The notes under the pieces were generated by a model. It worked only from the letters and a program-made list of their open reading frames with translations. It made no database searches and was not told the DNA's origin. The translations under genes and the position numbers were made by a program. Of a DNA stretch of 5,829 nucleotides, positions 5,781 to 5,829 are shown in pieces. Origin of the DNA: CAZFCK01 sp964517355 (GTDB taxonomy: Bacteria > Desulfobacterota > Desulfovibrionia > Desulfovibrionales > Desulfovibrionaceae); NCBI GenBank assembly GCA_964517355.1, contig CAZFCK010000270.1, positions 1 through 5,829 of the forward strand, read 5' to 3'. The first letter of the stretch is position 1; each line of letters starts with the position of its first letter.

Positions 5781-5829
5781 AGCATCTCACGCTTGAAAAG
5801 CGCTAGATGCTCTTATGCATTTCCCTGGA
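5778..5829 (-). repeat. right copy of the 52-bp inverted repeat, at the window edge
   Basis: These bases are the exact reverse complement of 577-628. The hairpin core occupies 5779-5813 and ATGCAT lies at 5815-5820. Identity on the fumB side stops at 5778, the T of the TAG stop. On the other side the match is unbroken to the last base, so the true length is at least 52 bp and probably greater. As the first structure after fumB it could act as a 3' stabilising or weakly terminating hairpin. No T run follows within the visible bases. Confidence 0.93.

Noticed and set aside
577..5829. Inverted repeats considered as terminal repeats of an insertion sequence or composite transposon
   Set aside because: There is no transposase between them, only housekeeping C4 metabolism genes. 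Each copy is itself a hairpin, and no target-site duplication can be examined. A dispersed palindromic element is simpler.

Overview
The window looks like a piece of a Desulfovibrio-type sulfate reducer (family Desulfovibrionaceae) chromosome. This is an inference from three things: the genes are fairly GC-rich, the fumarate reductase has the single-subunit diheme membrane anchor (order C-A-B) known from Wolinella and Desulfovibrio gigas, and a two-subunit class I Fe-S fumarase lies directly downstream. I could not search a database, so the genus is not fixed.

Layout. Positions 1-500 are an accessory-looking, non-conserved stretch. It has a low-GC possible gene start running leftward off the edge (88-1), a plausible 60-residue leftward ORF with a good ribosome binding site (386-204), and a 15-bp tandem repeat (446-502). 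Positions 521-628 are a dense array of hairpins. Its last 52 bases recur perfectly, in inverted orientation, as the last 52 bases of the window. Positions 629-889 are the frd leader. frdC (890-1552), frdA (1562-3430) and frdB (3434-4165) follow with gaps of 9 and 3 bases. A 14-bp perfect stem-loop comes after frdB. A 224-base intergenic region leads to fumA (4390-5229) and fumB (5229-5780), which overlap by one base. The fumB stop codon lies inside the second copy of the 52-bp repeat.

How the genes work together. FumAB interconverts malate and fumarate. FrdCAB is a membrane-bound menaquinol:fumarate oxidoreductase that reduces fumarate to succinate, or could run as succinate dehydrogenase. 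Together they form the malate-fumarate-succinate segment used in fumarate respiration or disproportionation and in reductive C4 metabolism. All catalytic and cofactor residues I could check are present, so the five core genes look intact and ordinary.

The least ordinary part is the frame around the cassette: identical hairpin-forming repeats in opposite orientation on both sides, and a composite hairpin and tandem-repeat region on the left. I read these as copies of a dispersed, REP-like palindromic element, but copy number and function cannot be judged from this window. I did not find a convincing new multi-gene system.
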